Source: JAFGBN01 sp964394145 (GTDB lineage Bacteria > Chloroflexota > Dehalococcoidia > GIF9 > AB-539-J10). Taken from it: a DNA stretch of 64,000 nucleotides. Where the stretch lies: positions 1 through 64,000 of the forward strand of contig CAYMVL010000034.1 of the NCBI GenBank assembly GCA_964394145.1, given 5' to 3'. Position 1 is the first letter of the stretch. Each line of letters opens with the position of its first letter. The position numbers were made by a program, and so were the translations under genes. Below are positions 53,055 through 61,424 of this stretch, piece after piece. A model generated the notes under the pieces. The model had not been told where the DNA came from and made no database searches. It was given only the letters and a program-made list of their open reading frames with translations.

Positions 53055-53490
53055 GACTATCTCCTATCTACGCCTGTAGCACCGTGGCTAAATCACCGGG
53101 GTCGAAGCTACGGGTCTAAATTCATACTCTTTTCCCTATCACATGTTGAAAACGAATCTCTCTGTTGAATTCCCTTTGATCCAACCAGCGTAGATTCTGG
53201 GGTGTTCGGCATCGCGAAGGATGCCAATGTGGGGAGCTTCGGTCGCTCCCATTTTGCCTAACACCTTATACTGCGATGATCCCCCAATGCTCAATCCCTG
53301 AACCCTGAGACTGAAACAAATTTCTTCCCTTTGATGATCTCCAACCTGCACATAATCACTCACCGGTAATGCCAGACAGAGTCTCCATCTAATCTTTACC
53401 TCCCACCTTACTTCGGGTTTACACCGGATGAACGTGCTCAAAGGGATGTTGATAAAGAGACTCAACTATCCTCTGCACTGGTTGTACCGG
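53055..53490. other. Region between cobO pseudogene and the surface-protein operon
   Basis: About 435 bp. The only longer frame is a doubtful 108-codon minus-strand one (53139-53465). No riboswitch or terminator recognised. Confidence 0.4.
53139..53465 (-). CDS. Hypothetical protein (doubtful)
   Basis: 108 codons starting at TTG with GAGG nearby, 25 bp after the surface-protein gene in the same direction. The second half (SLRVQGLSIGGSSQYKVLGK onward) is protein-like in composition, but no family is recognised and there are no signal or membrane segments. It could be the end of the surface-protein operon or noise. Confidence 0.25.
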   Translation of the reverse strand: MSLFINIPLSTFIRCKPEVRWEVKIRWRLCLALPVSDYVQVGDHQREEICFSLRVQGLSIGGSSQYKVLGKMGATEAPHIGILRDAEHPRIYAGWIKGNSTERFVFNM

Positions 53491-54828
53491 TTACGCTGGC
53501 TTCTTAATCCTGCGCAATACGAGTATCAGGGCTACAATGAGCGCTGCTATGATTATGATAGCTATCACAGTCTTAGTATCCAGTCTACCATTGTAGGAAA
53601 GGGTGTTTAGCACGGTGAATTGTCCCTGTTGTCCTCCCAGTGAAACAGAATAAGCGCCCGGAGTTGTCTTAGTTGTAGTAAAGACCACATCCCTGGATGA
53701 ACCCGCGGCAAGCTCCACTACGCGAGCATCCTCAAGCTCGCCATTAATATAAAGAGCGGCTTCATAAGACCCTGCTTGCTCCCCGGAATTGACTACGGTG
53801 ATAGAGATATTCACCTGCTGGTTGGGCTGCACTTGCTCCGGCGAGATACTCAAAGGAGACAAGGGAAAATCAGCTTCGTCTGCCACAGATAGCACAAAGC
53901 TGGCGGTAACGCTCTTATCGGAGTCCATGATAGTGGCAATCGGATTAGTGCTTCCGCCTAAATCTCCGCCCCAGCCAGAGAAAACATAACCTTCACTCGG
54001 GATAGCTGTCAGCTGAATTGAGGCGCCAGTATCATGAGTACTAAAGGGAACGTTTTCGCCTGGTTCATCTGTACCGGCTGACTCTCCCGGAGGGCTAATA
54101 GTTACGTTTCCACCATGAATTGGTTGGCAAGCCAAGGTTAGAGTATAAGTTGGGGAGTCGAGCTTAGTCTCCGGTAGCGGGGAAAAGTAAGCGGTGACCC
54201 TTCTGTCTCTATTCAGGGTTACTGTGGTAGATGAAGAATAAGGATCGGAAACATTACTGGACCAGTGGTCGAATTCCCAGCCCCTGTCTGCTTTGGCACT
54301 GATACTTACCACCTCCCCATCATCGTACACATGATTCTTACCCGCCGAGGGCTTGGTTGAGCCATTTCCATTCACATCCATAGTGAGGGCATAGGTTACT
54401 GGATGGACTGCACTGGCAGTCACAGTTATCTGGTCATCGTCCATCGGATATTCATTCTTATTTTCATTCTTAACTACTCCGTGGAAGGTGTAAGTGGTCG
54501 TAGTAGCGACTTCTGGTGCCTTTACCCTGTAGGCGAAGTTCGCCGAATCCCCGAGGAAAGCGAACTTTATGGTCCCATCTGCCTGACTGACTCCAATCTC
54601 CTCCGTGCCGCAAGCAGGGCAGCCAACATAGGAAAACCCATCGGGTAAGGTCTCCACAACCTGACCGAAAATGCCGCATCCTGATGACTCTATTGCGACA
54701 TCCAAAGTAGTTCCTGACTCCACCGACGCGGGAAGCGTCCTCGTAGCCACCGCGGGTGACGCCGAGACTGGTATTGTTGCCATGACTATAATCAGCGCAG
54801 CTATCAGAGTGAAAAATAGTCTTCTCAA
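53491..54828 (-). CDS. Membrane-anchored surface protein with InlB-type repeats
   Basis: About 445 residues: a signal peptide (to SASPAVA), an N-terminal domain shared with the next gene (RTLPAS, SGCGIFGQVVETLPDGFSY, F-x-GDSANFAYRVKAP), two divergent InlB B-repeat-like modules (GWEFDHWSSNV; GYVFSGWGGDLGG), a CARDB-like module (SPEQVQPNQQVNISITVVNSG) and a C-terminal helix with a basic tail (LILVLRRIKKPA). A TTG start at 54828 with AGGA upstream is preferred; an ATG at 54918 adds 30 atypical residues. It lies in a unit with a BtuF homologue, suggesting that it presents or captures a ligand at the surface. Confidence 0.75.
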   Translation of the reverse strand: MRRLFFTLIAALIIVMATIPVSASPAVATRTLPASVESGTTLDVAIESSGCGIFGQVVETLPDGFSYVGCPACGTEEIGVSQADGTIKFAFLGDSANFAYRVKAPEVATTTTYTFHGVVKNENKNEYPMDDDQITVTASAVHPVTYALTMDVNGNGSTKPSAGKNHVYDDGEVVSISAKADRGWEFDHWSSNVSDPYSSSTTVTLNRDRRVTAYFSPLPETKLDSPTYTLTLACQPIHGGNVTISPPGESAGTDEPGENVPFSTHDTGASIQLTAIPSEGYVFSGWGGDLGGSTNPIATIMDSDKSVTASFVLSVADEADFPLSPLSISPEQVQPNQQVNISITVVNSGEQAGSYEAALYINGELEDARVVELAAGSSRDVVFTTTKTTPGAYSVSLGGQQGQFTVLNTLSYNGRLDTKTVIAIIIIAALIVALILVLRRIKKPA

Positions 54829-55030
54829 TCTTATTCTTCCTTGCTTTATTTCCCGGAGGGAGTTGGAAATAATTTGTCTGCGCCTGCTCTCGACCCGGAA
54901 GCTCTTATGCGATCCCATTGAATCAGTTGCCCAATCTGTGCATCAAAATATACTGCCTGTCCGTAGCATTCGCCTGGGAAGCTAGCAGTCTGCATTCTTT
55001 GTTGTCCTGCACCTGATGCCAGCAACCGAT

Positions 55031-55729
55031 CTATTGCTGCGGTATATTCCACTGCCCGGTCTCAGGCACGATACCAATATAACCCTCGCCGGGTACAAGA
55101 GTGGTCAGAGTGTTAACTTCGCCCCAACCCTTCTTGTAGAAGCACCATCCGTCAATTGGACCACCATAATTCCACAATAGCAGGCCCTCAGGCATACTCC
55201 ATTCCGCCTCAGCCAGGGTGACCTGAGAACCGTCCTCAGGATAAGTCCAGATATTCACCGCTGATGGGTCAGCATCAAGACCCCAGGGCAAATTCCATGT
55301 TATGGCTGGTATTACCTGAATAGCTCCATAAGCCATAGGATAAGAGACTCTGTCCTGGTCTAACACCATACCACCAAGAGTATAGGCGGTAGGAGTGTCA
55401 ACTATTGGTGCTCTTACTCTGTAGGTAAAGCTTGCCGAATCACCCATGAAGCTGAACTTGACTGTGTTACCTATTTGCTCCACCTCAATATCGCCAGAGT
55501 AACAACTGAAGTAGCTAAAACCGTCAGGCAGGGTCTCCACTACCTGACCGAAGTATCCGCAGCCTGAAGCCTCAATCCCTATGTCAAACTCAGCCCCTGA
55601 TGCCGCCGACGCTGGAAGCGTTCTTGTAGCCGCGGCCGGTGACGCCAGGGCCGGTGCAGCTATCAGTGCTACCAATATCATCGCCCCCAGGAAGGAATAT
55701 AAGCTTCTCGCTAGTATGCTCTTTCTCAT
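55031..55729 (-). CDS. Secreted protein sharing the surface-protein N-domain
   Basis: 232 residues: a signal peptide (ending APALA), the same N-domain as the neighbour (RTLPASAASG, SGCGYFGQVVETLPDGFSY, FSFMGDSASFTYRVRAP) with conserved Cys pairs, and a Trp-rich C-terminal region with repeated W-x-[LM]-P units (about 145-232). There is no membrane anchor. It lies 12 bp after the BtuF-like gene, so they are probably cotranscribed. Function unknown; a corrinoid or metal scavenging role is inferred from context only. Confidence 0.7.
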   Translation of the reverse strand: MRKSILARSLYSFLGAMILVALIAAPALASPAAATRTLPASAASGAEFDIGIEASGCGYFGQVVETLPDGFSYFSCYSGDIEVEQIGNTVKFSFMGDSASFTYRVRAPIVDTPTAYTLGGMVLDQDRVSYPMAYGAIQVIPAITWNLPWGLDADPSAVNIWTYPEDGSQVTLAEAEWSMPEGLLLWNYGGPIDGWCFYKKGWGEVNTLTTLVPGEGYIGIVPETGQWNIPQQ

Positions 55730-55741
55730 CTTGCGCTCCTT

Positions 55742-56806
55742 TCATGCGAAGTAAAGCATCACGACTTCTATCGTTTGCATCTTGGCTATCAAGCCGTTGA
55801 AGTAATCCTGAACTGATTTGATGGCTTCGCTTTTCTGAATGGTTCCACTATTGTCTTTGTCGTAGTCCCAGGGGTCAAAGAAAATCTCGGGATGTATGCA
55901 CTTCGCCACCTGCTCCAGCCCGAGCACTATCCGCGGTCCAGGTAGCTCAACCCAATCAGATTCCACATAGTACACTCTGCCAGTTTGACGGGCTGATACA
56001 TTGGCAAGTCGTGGGTCAGTGAGCGCAAAATCCCATGTGCTGGATCCGGTGCCACCCATCGCTGTTACCAGGATTACCTCAGGGTCTCGCATAATTAGTG
56101 ACTCTATGTCAATTGCTGGCCACCCTTCGAGGTCGCCAAAAATGTTGTCGCCTCCAGCCCTTTCAATCACATCATGGGCAAAGGTGCCCTCCCCCGTAGT
56201 ATATATGGGGTCATGCCACACGATTAGAAACGTCTCGGGCCTTTCACTTTGAGTAAGCCCAGCCGTTTCAGCCGTTACCGCGTCAATCCTCGCCTGCATT
56301 TCGTCTGTAAGTGCGTCTGCCTCCGCTTCCGTGCCCGTTACTTGCCCTATTGTCCTGATATCATCCAGCAGGTCGTCCAGGTCGGTGGATTCCACACCAA
56401 ATACTGTCAACCCCAAGCCCTCCAGCGTAGTAATGGTGTCCATGCTGTTAATATTTGAAGCCAGCACAAGATCAGGCTGGAGAGTCACGATCTTTTCTAC
56501 ATCTACATCGGAGTAAGGTCCGCCTATGTTCTCCTTTTTTTGAGCCTCGGGGGGATAATCAGAGAACCCGCTGACCCCTACCACTCTGTCTGCCAAGTTA
56601 AGGGCAAACAGTATCTCGGTATTGGAAGGAGACAGAGAGACGATCCTCACGGGCATTTCCTCAATGGTGACTTCCCTCCCTAAATCATCGCTGAGGGTTA
56701 GGGGGTAAGAAGTGGCGAGAGTAAATACAGGTGGCACTGCCGGCACCACCAGTGCCAGTGCTAACAGCAAACCGCTTATGATACCGAATGTCTTCTTGAA
56801 TGTCAT
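55742..56806 (-). CDS. BtuF-like binding protein with EF-hand/dockerin-like tail
   Basis: About 354 residues: a signal peptide, then a type III binding domain (LSDDLGREVTIEEMPVRIVS; LSPSNTEILFALNLADRVVG; a YPPEAQKKENIGGP block) closely like BtuF. After residue 310 a tail reads DYDKDNSGTIQKSEAIKSVQ and ends in a hydrophobic helix EVVMLYFA. This is a single calcium-loop (D-x-D-x-[DS]-G-x-I-x3-E) module found at the end of many secreted proteins. No lipobox is seen, so it may be free or held by its tail. The ATG at 56806 has GAGG five bases upstream. It leads the operon with the two surface proteins. Confidence 0.85.
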   Translation of the reverse strand: MTFKKTFGIISGLLLALALVVPAVPPVFTLATSYPLTLSDDLGREVTIEEMPVRIVSLSPSNTEILFALNLADRVVGVSGFSDYPPEAQKKENIGGPYSDVDVEKIVTLQPDLVLASNINSMDTITTLEGLGLTVFGVESTDLDDLLDDIRTIGQVTGTEAEADALTDEMQARIDAVTAETAGLTQSERPETFLIVWHDPIYTTGEGTFAHDVIERAGGDNIFGDLEGWPAIDIESLIMRDPEVILVTAMGGTGSSTWDFALTDPRLANVSARQTGRVYYVESDWVELPGPRIVLGLEQVAKCIHPEIFFDPWDYDKDNSGTIQKSEAIKSVQDYFNGLIAKMQTIEVVMLYFA

Positions 56807-56886
56807 TTCCACCTCAACAAGTTGAAATTACTCAGACCGTAATTGAGCCCCTATCGCGACTACATTTTACCCCCCTTTCTTCCTTG

Positions 56887-56965
56887 TTATACAAGTACAT
56901 TTTATTATACACAAGTAAACTTTACTAAATGGCATCATAGTAAACGACCTCAATCGATTTGTCAA
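56887..56965 (-). promoter_or_regulatory. Promoter with operator-like repeats for the btuF2 operon
   Basis: On the minus strand TTGACA (complement of 56960-56965), a 17-bp spacer and TACTAT (56937-56942). A perfect inverted repeat TTTACTA (56921-56927) / TAGTAAA (56938-56944) overlaps the -10. Two further direct repeats, TTATACAAGTAcaTTTTA (56887-56904) and TTATACacAAGTAaaCTTTA (56904-56923), lie just downstream of the start. This arrangement suits a repressor. Confidence 0.6.
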
Positions 56966-57008
56966 GATCTCAAAAGGTGGTAAAAGAGCACTACTTTAGA
57001 ACAGGGAG

Positions 57009-57037
57009 TGAAAAAGGAGAAGGCCTGCCTTCTCCTT
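57009..57037 (-). terminator. Terminator after the winged-helix regulator gene
   Basis: AAGGAGAAGG (57014-57023), loop CCTG, CCTTCTCCTT (57028-57037). Read on the minus strand it is followed by TTTTTC, an intrinsic terminator. It ends the minus-strand transcript of 57219-58043 about 180 bp past its stop. Confidence 0.75.
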
Positions 57038-57218
57038 GACGACTACTCTTGCAAGACCGACCAGTCGAGCTAAATAGACAAATACATATAGAATTGGGAA
57101 AGCTGTACGCTGTCCGGGGGGCAAAGGGGTAAATCCAGCAGGCCGACCCTTACAAGAAGAGGCTACACCATATAGTCAGAGATTATATGATTGAACGGCA
57201 GCCTGTTGGATTACGTAG

Positions 57219-58043
57219 TTAGACGAGTTGACATGGGGGTCGCTCGGTGAATGCTCTCTTTTCCCGCAAATCAACAATTGTATAGTCCAGCCCTTCCTCC
57301 TCCAAGCCCTGGACAAGCGCTGGAAGCCCGTTCTCGGCGCAAACGATCAGGAAAGGCAAGCCGCAGTAAGCTGCCTCTACGGCCGCTTGTTTGACACCAT
57401 AAGCGTAATCTGGCCCTACTCCTATCTGTCTCAGAGCTATGAGAGACTCAACCCCAACAATGCCCACCAGTTTCGCTCTATTTACCTCGTCTTTCAATTT
57501 GACCAGGTCGGTATTTCTGAACCCACCTTCCTTTACATCAGTCACTTCAGCAATGGTAACCCTGCCGGTTTCCAGTTTTATCACTCCCTCTATATTGGAG
57601 ATGCCGACATCTTCGCCCTTTCTGGCCTCTGCCAGAGCTATTCCTGTAGCTCCTTCGTCGCCACTGACATGAGAGGCAAACAACAGTCCGTCCCTCATGT
57701 GGAGAGATACCCGTTCGCCCGGAGCTAAATCCTCATCAGCCACGGCAGGGGAGGTCGATATATCCCTCACCACCTTACTAACAAACAAAGAGTAACTATG
57801 CAATTGCCTAGCCATCCTCAGAATCCAGTCCACCCCCTCCCTGGTAACCCTGTATCTGGACCGCCCCTGCGAACTGAGCCAGCCATCCTTTATCAATCCC
57901 TTGACATATTCTGAGACCGCCTGCGAGGTTATATCCAGCTTCTTAGCAACATCCTTCTGCTGTATATTGGGTTGGTTCGCCGCTATTTCCAGCATTATCT
58001 GGAACTTGGTAGCCAGGTTTTTGCTCTTCAGTATTTCTGCCAC
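57219..58043 (-). CDS. Winged-helix regulator with DUF7839-like ligand domain
   Basis: 274 residues. Residues about 10-75 are a winged helix (QKDVAKKLDITSQAVSEYVK and SRYRVTREGVDWIL). The rest is a ligand-type domain (HMRDGLLFASH, DEGATGIALAEA, GVGPDYAYGVKQAAVEAAYC, LDYTIVDLRE). This architecture is best known from archaeal regulators (DUF7839). The gene precedes the btuF2 operon in the same direction, and the operator-like repeats at 56887-56944 are a plausible target. It is flanked by its own terminator. Confidence 0.75.
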   Translation of the reverse strand: MAEILKSKNLATKFQIMLEIAANQPNIQQKDVAKKLDITSQAVSEYVKGLIKDGWLSSQGRSRYRVTREGVDWILRMARQLHSYSLFVSKVVRDISTSPAVADEDLAPGERVSLHMRDGLLFASHVSGDEGATGIALAEARKGEDVGISNIEGVIKLETGRVTIAEVTDVKEGGFRNTDLVKLKDEVNRAKLVGIVGVESLIALRQIGVGPDYAYGVKQAAVEAAYCGLPFLIVCAENGLPALVQGLEEEGLDYTIVDLREKRAFTERPPCQLV

Positions 58044-58236
58044 AGAAACATTATACCACTTGCCTATTAGCCGGACAGCAGGCTAGGATTTGTCCCAGCG
58101 GACCTGGAATGGTCAGGGAGATACTCTGGGGCCCATCCATAGGCAAACATTGACTACCAGCCATCGGGGCATGTAACATACACGGTTGGTTCGAGCGACC
58201 CAGACCGCAAATATCATGATTTGAGGCGAAAGAGAG

Positions 58237-58791
58237 ATGAGTACACATTCTATGCTTGTATTGGAGAACACAGTCCTGGTTATCATCGATGTCCAGGAGA
58301 AATTAGTGCGTGCAATGTACGAGAAGGAGACGCTGCTCAATAACATGGAGAAGCTCATTAGAGGCATGCAGGTCCTGGGTATACCCATTATTGTAAGTGA
58401 GCAAAACCCCGAAAGACTGGGCAGAACAGTACCCGAAGTAGCTGAACTCTTGCCAGACCTTCAGCCGATACCCAAGCTCAGTTTCAGTTGCTGTGGAAAT
58501 GAGCGCTTTTTGCGAGAGCTTAAAGACCTGAACCGCAAACAGGTTCTGCTTGCGGGCATTGAAACTCATATCTGCGTTTACCAGACGGCTATGGACCTGC
58601 TTGACCTTGGATACGAAGTTCAAGTTATCACGGAGTGTGTCTTCTCAAGAACACTGGCAAACAAGAATATCGGGCTGAGCAAGATGAACAGCGCGGGCGC
58701 TGTCGCGACCAGTACGGAGGCCGTCTTTTTTGAACTACTCAAGGTAGGAGAGGGGGAGCGGTTGAAGGAAATCCAGAAGCTGGTCAAATGA
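58237..58791 (+). CDS. Isochorismatase-family hydrolase
   Basis: 184 residues: LVIIDVQEKLVRAMY with the catalytic Asp (about 14-28), PKLSFSCCGN with the Lys (about 79), and AGIETHICVYQTAMDLL with the catalytic Cys (about 107-123), the full Asp-Lys-Cys triad. Members hydrolyse amides or enol ethers, and the substrate is unknown. GAAAGAGAG precedes the ATG. Confidence 0.88.
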   Translation: MSTHSMLVLENTVLVIIDVQEKLVRAMYEKETLLNNMEKLIRGMQVLGIPIIVSEQNPERLGRTVPEVAELLPDLQPIPKLSFSCCGNERFLRELKDLNRKQVLLAGIETHICVYQTAMDLLDLGYEVQVITECVFSRTLANKNIGLSKMNSAGAVATSTEAVFFELLKVGEGERLKEIQKLVK

Positions 58792-58977
58792 CGGCTGCAC
58801 CTGCTAGCCTTTGAATGATACAAGACTGGAGGCAGAATCGCCATCCGGGCCTCCCGGAACTTTGTGGTACCAGGCTTGGCATTGAATAGAAGACCTGCAG
58901 TCTTTTGAAATAGCTCTTTGTTTCTTGCCTTTGTATTTACCTCGTCCATTAAAGCGTATATTTCGTATGCCAAACGC

Positions 58978-59006
58978 TTGACAAACATAGGTGAGCCAAC
59001 TATATT
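58978..59006 (+). promoter_or_regulatory. Sigma-70-type promoter for the REDY-like gene
   Basis: TTGACA (58978-58983), a 17-bp spacer and TATATT (59001-59006). Start near 59013, 66 nt before the ATG. Confidence 0.75.
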
Positions 59007-59078
59007 TGCTGTTAAGCAAGCTATTACAGCCTGAAATAAGTATTTGCGAGATAGACTTTTCAGCAAAGGAGGGCCAAG

Positions 59079-59393
59079 ATGGCAAAGGAAATTTCTATTT
59101 ACAACCTTGCCGACGGTGTGACTGATGAGCAGTACCGGGAGTATGTCAAAAATGTCAAGGGCCCATTCCTGGAGAGCCTGCCCTCGGTCAGAAAGTTCGA
59201 GCTGGTCAGGATAAAGGGAGCTGTGACGGGGGAGTCCCCCTACACTTATGTCGGCATCCTGCACGTGGAAAATCTAGATGAATTCTACGGGAGAGATGTC
59301 CCATCCCGGCAATTCCAGGACTTTCAGAAGGAAGTAATGCGGATGATCAGGCAGGAAGACTATCACATGATGTATGGTAAGGAAATCTATTGA
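59079..59393 (+). CDS. REDY-like (HapK-type) small protein
   Basis: 104 residues of ferredoxin-like alpha/beta pattern ending MRMIRQEDYHMMYGKEIY, where QEDY matches the REDY-like/HapK family named for this motif; YREYVKNVKGPFLESLPSVR near the start also fits. HapK-like proteins occur with prodigiosin-type and other biosynthesis genes, but the function is unknown. AAAGGAGGGCCAAG precedes the ATG. It has its own promoter and terminator. Confidence 0.7.
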   Translation: MAKEISIYNLADGVTDEQYREYVKNVKGPFLESLPSVRKFELVRIKGAVTGESPYTYVGILHVENLDEFYGRDVPSRQFQDFQKEVMRMIRQEDYHMMYGKEIY

Positions 59394-59470
59394 TCAGTAA
59401 GAGGCTTCGTATTTTACGGAGGCAAGGCTATAAGGAGTGCTGGGCCTGCGGCTGTTGCAAGCCTGTTTAG
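59390..59470 (+). CDS. Possible 26-residue Cys-rich micro-ORF
   Basis: TTG at 59390 overlaps the stop of the REDY-like gene (TTGA), so translation could be coupled. It encodes LISKRLRILRRQGYKECWAC and ends GCCKPV-stop. The last dozen residues contain CxxCxCC, a metal-binding or peptide-modification-like pattern. It ends 26 bp before the terminator, inside the same transcript. There is no independent proof that it is translated. Confidence 0.35.
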   Translation: MISKRLRILRRQGYKECWACGCCKPV

Positions 59471-59496
59471 CATCCCGGTTGTTGGATCCAAGAGAC

Positions 59497-59530
59497 AAGG
59501 GGGAGCGGTGACGCTCCCCCTTAATTTCTT
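59497..59530 (+). terminator. Terminator of the REDY-like unit
   Basis: AAGGGGGAGCG (59497-59507), loop GTGA, CGCTCCCCCTT (59512-59522), then AATTTCTT. A perfect 11-bp GC-rich stem followed by a T-rich stretch. Confidence 0.85.
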
Positions 59531-59799
59531 CCCGCTAGTCCAGGTTCGAAGCTTGCCGAACTGTTCTTCTAGAAGAAGCATCTCATTCCATCTCTGCTAC
59601 AGTTGTTTTTCTCCTATCCTGGGCCACAGCATAAGTCCATTGTGTCCGGTAGCATTCGTCAAGCAAGAGGAGGCGGTCAAGCAACACGATGTATTAGCAT
59701 ACGGAATAACTAATAAGTGTGGCTTTGGCTACAATAGAAAGAACAGTGTATAGTCTGACAGCAAATCTAAGGTAGGAGGAGCCGTCACAGATGCAAGAT

Positions 59800-60524
59800 A
59801 CTGCAGTTATGAAAGGGAAGCAAGTGTCGGCGGGTACTTGATCGTAGGAATCGACCCAAATCAGAAGAAGCATGCTGCGGGTCTGATGACTAGAGATTTG
59901 ACCAGCGAGGCCAAGTTCAAATTCGGGAATACCCGGGAAGGTCTGGATATGATGCTGGACCGAGCGAAAGCGGAGATGGTGAAATCCGGTTGCGGGGGTG
60001 TCATGTTCGCCATCGATACAGGTGGTCACTACTAAGGGAATGTAGCGCACTGCCTTGGTGGGTGGAATATTCCGTTCCGTTTCATAAACCAGCATAGCTT
60101 AAGGCGGAGGCGTGAGCGGGAGGATCTCAACCGGAGGAAGAATGGCTATCGGGACAGCGAAGTAGCAGCGCAGCTTTTATATGCTGAGGAGTCTGTTGAG
60201 AGTATCATCTCGCAGGGTAATACCCGTTATGGCGGGGGATGGATTTGTGGCTACAATTGAAGCCTGACGTAAAGGGCGACGCCTGATGCGGTGGAAATTA
60301 AAGGCGCTTCATTACGCAGCCGCAACATAGATCGGGATCGATGCTGGCACCCGCTTACTGTCTTATGCAGTCACATTTCCGGCCGAAAAGCTCGGCTTGA
60401 TTACGCAGCAGATTCGCATCATGGATGGGATGCTGGTCGAGTTAGTAGATGAAACAGGAGAGGGGAGATACTTGCGCTCGATACGGGGGCTCAAGTGTAT
60501 TGCTGTGGCTGGGTTACTGGCGTG
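59800..60524 (+). pseudogene. IS110-family transposase remnant
   Basis: The frame from about 59800 encodes GGYLIVGIDPNQKKHAAGLM (DEDD motif start), FAIDTGGHY-stop-GNVAH (a nonsense codon where a codon such as Trp is usual), WNIPFRFINQHSLRRRRE and NRRKNGYRDSEVAAQLL, all typical of IS110 transposases. A later segment (LITQQIRIMDGMLVELVDET, IRGLKCIAVAGLLA) matches the C-terminal transposase_20 helix-hairpin-helix. The middle is deleted and the frame broken. No terminal repeats seen. Confidence 0.85.
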
Positions 60525-60557
60525 ACAGCAGATTCTTCGGGAATCTGGCACAAGCTT

Positions 60558-61355
60558 TTAGCTAGAGACTGTGCCAGGCCTTTGGAGATGCTCTCCCATG
60601 TAGTATATGGTCTTTATGCCATTTATAAGCTGGGAGCTGGCTGCCCTCTTGGGGATGAATCCATAGGCTCCTAACTGTTCAGCGGCAAGTATGTTCTCCT
60701 CATCATCGTATTGTGAAAGCATTAAGACCCTGGTTTGAGGGCATTCCTTGTATATCCGCTTGGTTGCCTCTAATCCGTCCATCTCCGGCATGACTATGTC
60801 CATTATTATCACGTCGGGCAAAATCTGGCGTGCTTTTTCCAGCGCATCTTTCCCATTCACAGCTTCACCCACTACTTCGATGTCCTTTTGTAGCGTGAGC
60901 ACGGCACGAATTCCATCTCTAACCACAGAATGGTCATCTACTATGAGCACTTTTATACGCTTGGCTGCTCTCTCAAGTACTGTCTGAGTTCGAACCGCTA
61001 TCGAAGCTGGCTCAACCGGCTTAGCTACGTAGTCTTCAGCTTCCATCACCATAGCTTCGTCTCTTCTCCATCCCTTAATAAGCTGCTTTTCTGGCGCTGC
61101 GTCTATCACCAGGACAGGCAAATCCTTGGTCTTGGGATGCTGCCTGAGCCATTGGTGCACAGAGAATGCTTCGCCACGAGGAGTCATGGTTCCCAGAATG
61201 ATTACATCGGGATCCATAGTCTTGATTCTTTCCTGCACCTCTATTTTGTTGCTGGCAGTAGCAACCTGATATAGCCTGGCTTCTAATGTCTTTTGCAGAG
61301 CCAGCAGAAAATCGGGCTCATCATCCACAATTAGAATCTTTTTGCTGCTTGCCAT
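60558..61355 (-). CDS. Double-receiver protein, first receiver degenerate
   Basis: 265 residues: two response-regulator receiver domains and nothing else. Receiver 1 (1-130) keeps DDEP (11-14) and the Lys in YVAKPVEP, but has Gly at about 55 (VIILGTM) in place of the phospho-Asp. Receiver 2 (133-255) is intact, with the Asp at about 186 in VIIMDIVMPEMDG, and resembles NarL-type receivers. The usual C-terminal DNA-binding helix-turn-helix is absent. It follows metF in the same direction and may regulate through protein contact. AAGGGAGG precedes the ATG. Confidence 0.85.
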   Translation of the reverse strand: MASSKKILIVDDEPDFLLALQKTLEARLYQVATASNKIEVQERIKTMDPDVIILGTMTPRGEAFSVHQWLRQHPKTKDLPVLVIDAAPEKQLIKGWRRDEAMVMEAEDYVAKPVEPASIAVRTQTVLERAAKRIKVLIVDDHSVVRDGIRAVLTLQKDIEVVGEAVNGKDALEKARQILPDVIIMDIVMPEMDGLEATKRIYKECPQTRVLMLSQYDDEENILAAEQLGAYGFIPKRAASSQLINGIKTIYYMGEHLQRPGTVSS

Positions 61356-61424
61356 TTTACGCCTCCCTTCATTATGTTACCTTTGGTTAGCTCGCTCGAC
61401 CCGCGGCTGATTCTAAATCGAAAT

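Noticed and set aside
58620..59264. 214-codon minus-strand frame spanning the isochorismatase/REDY gap
   Set aside because: It crosses a good plus-strand promoter and parts of two real genes, and shows no domain of its own.
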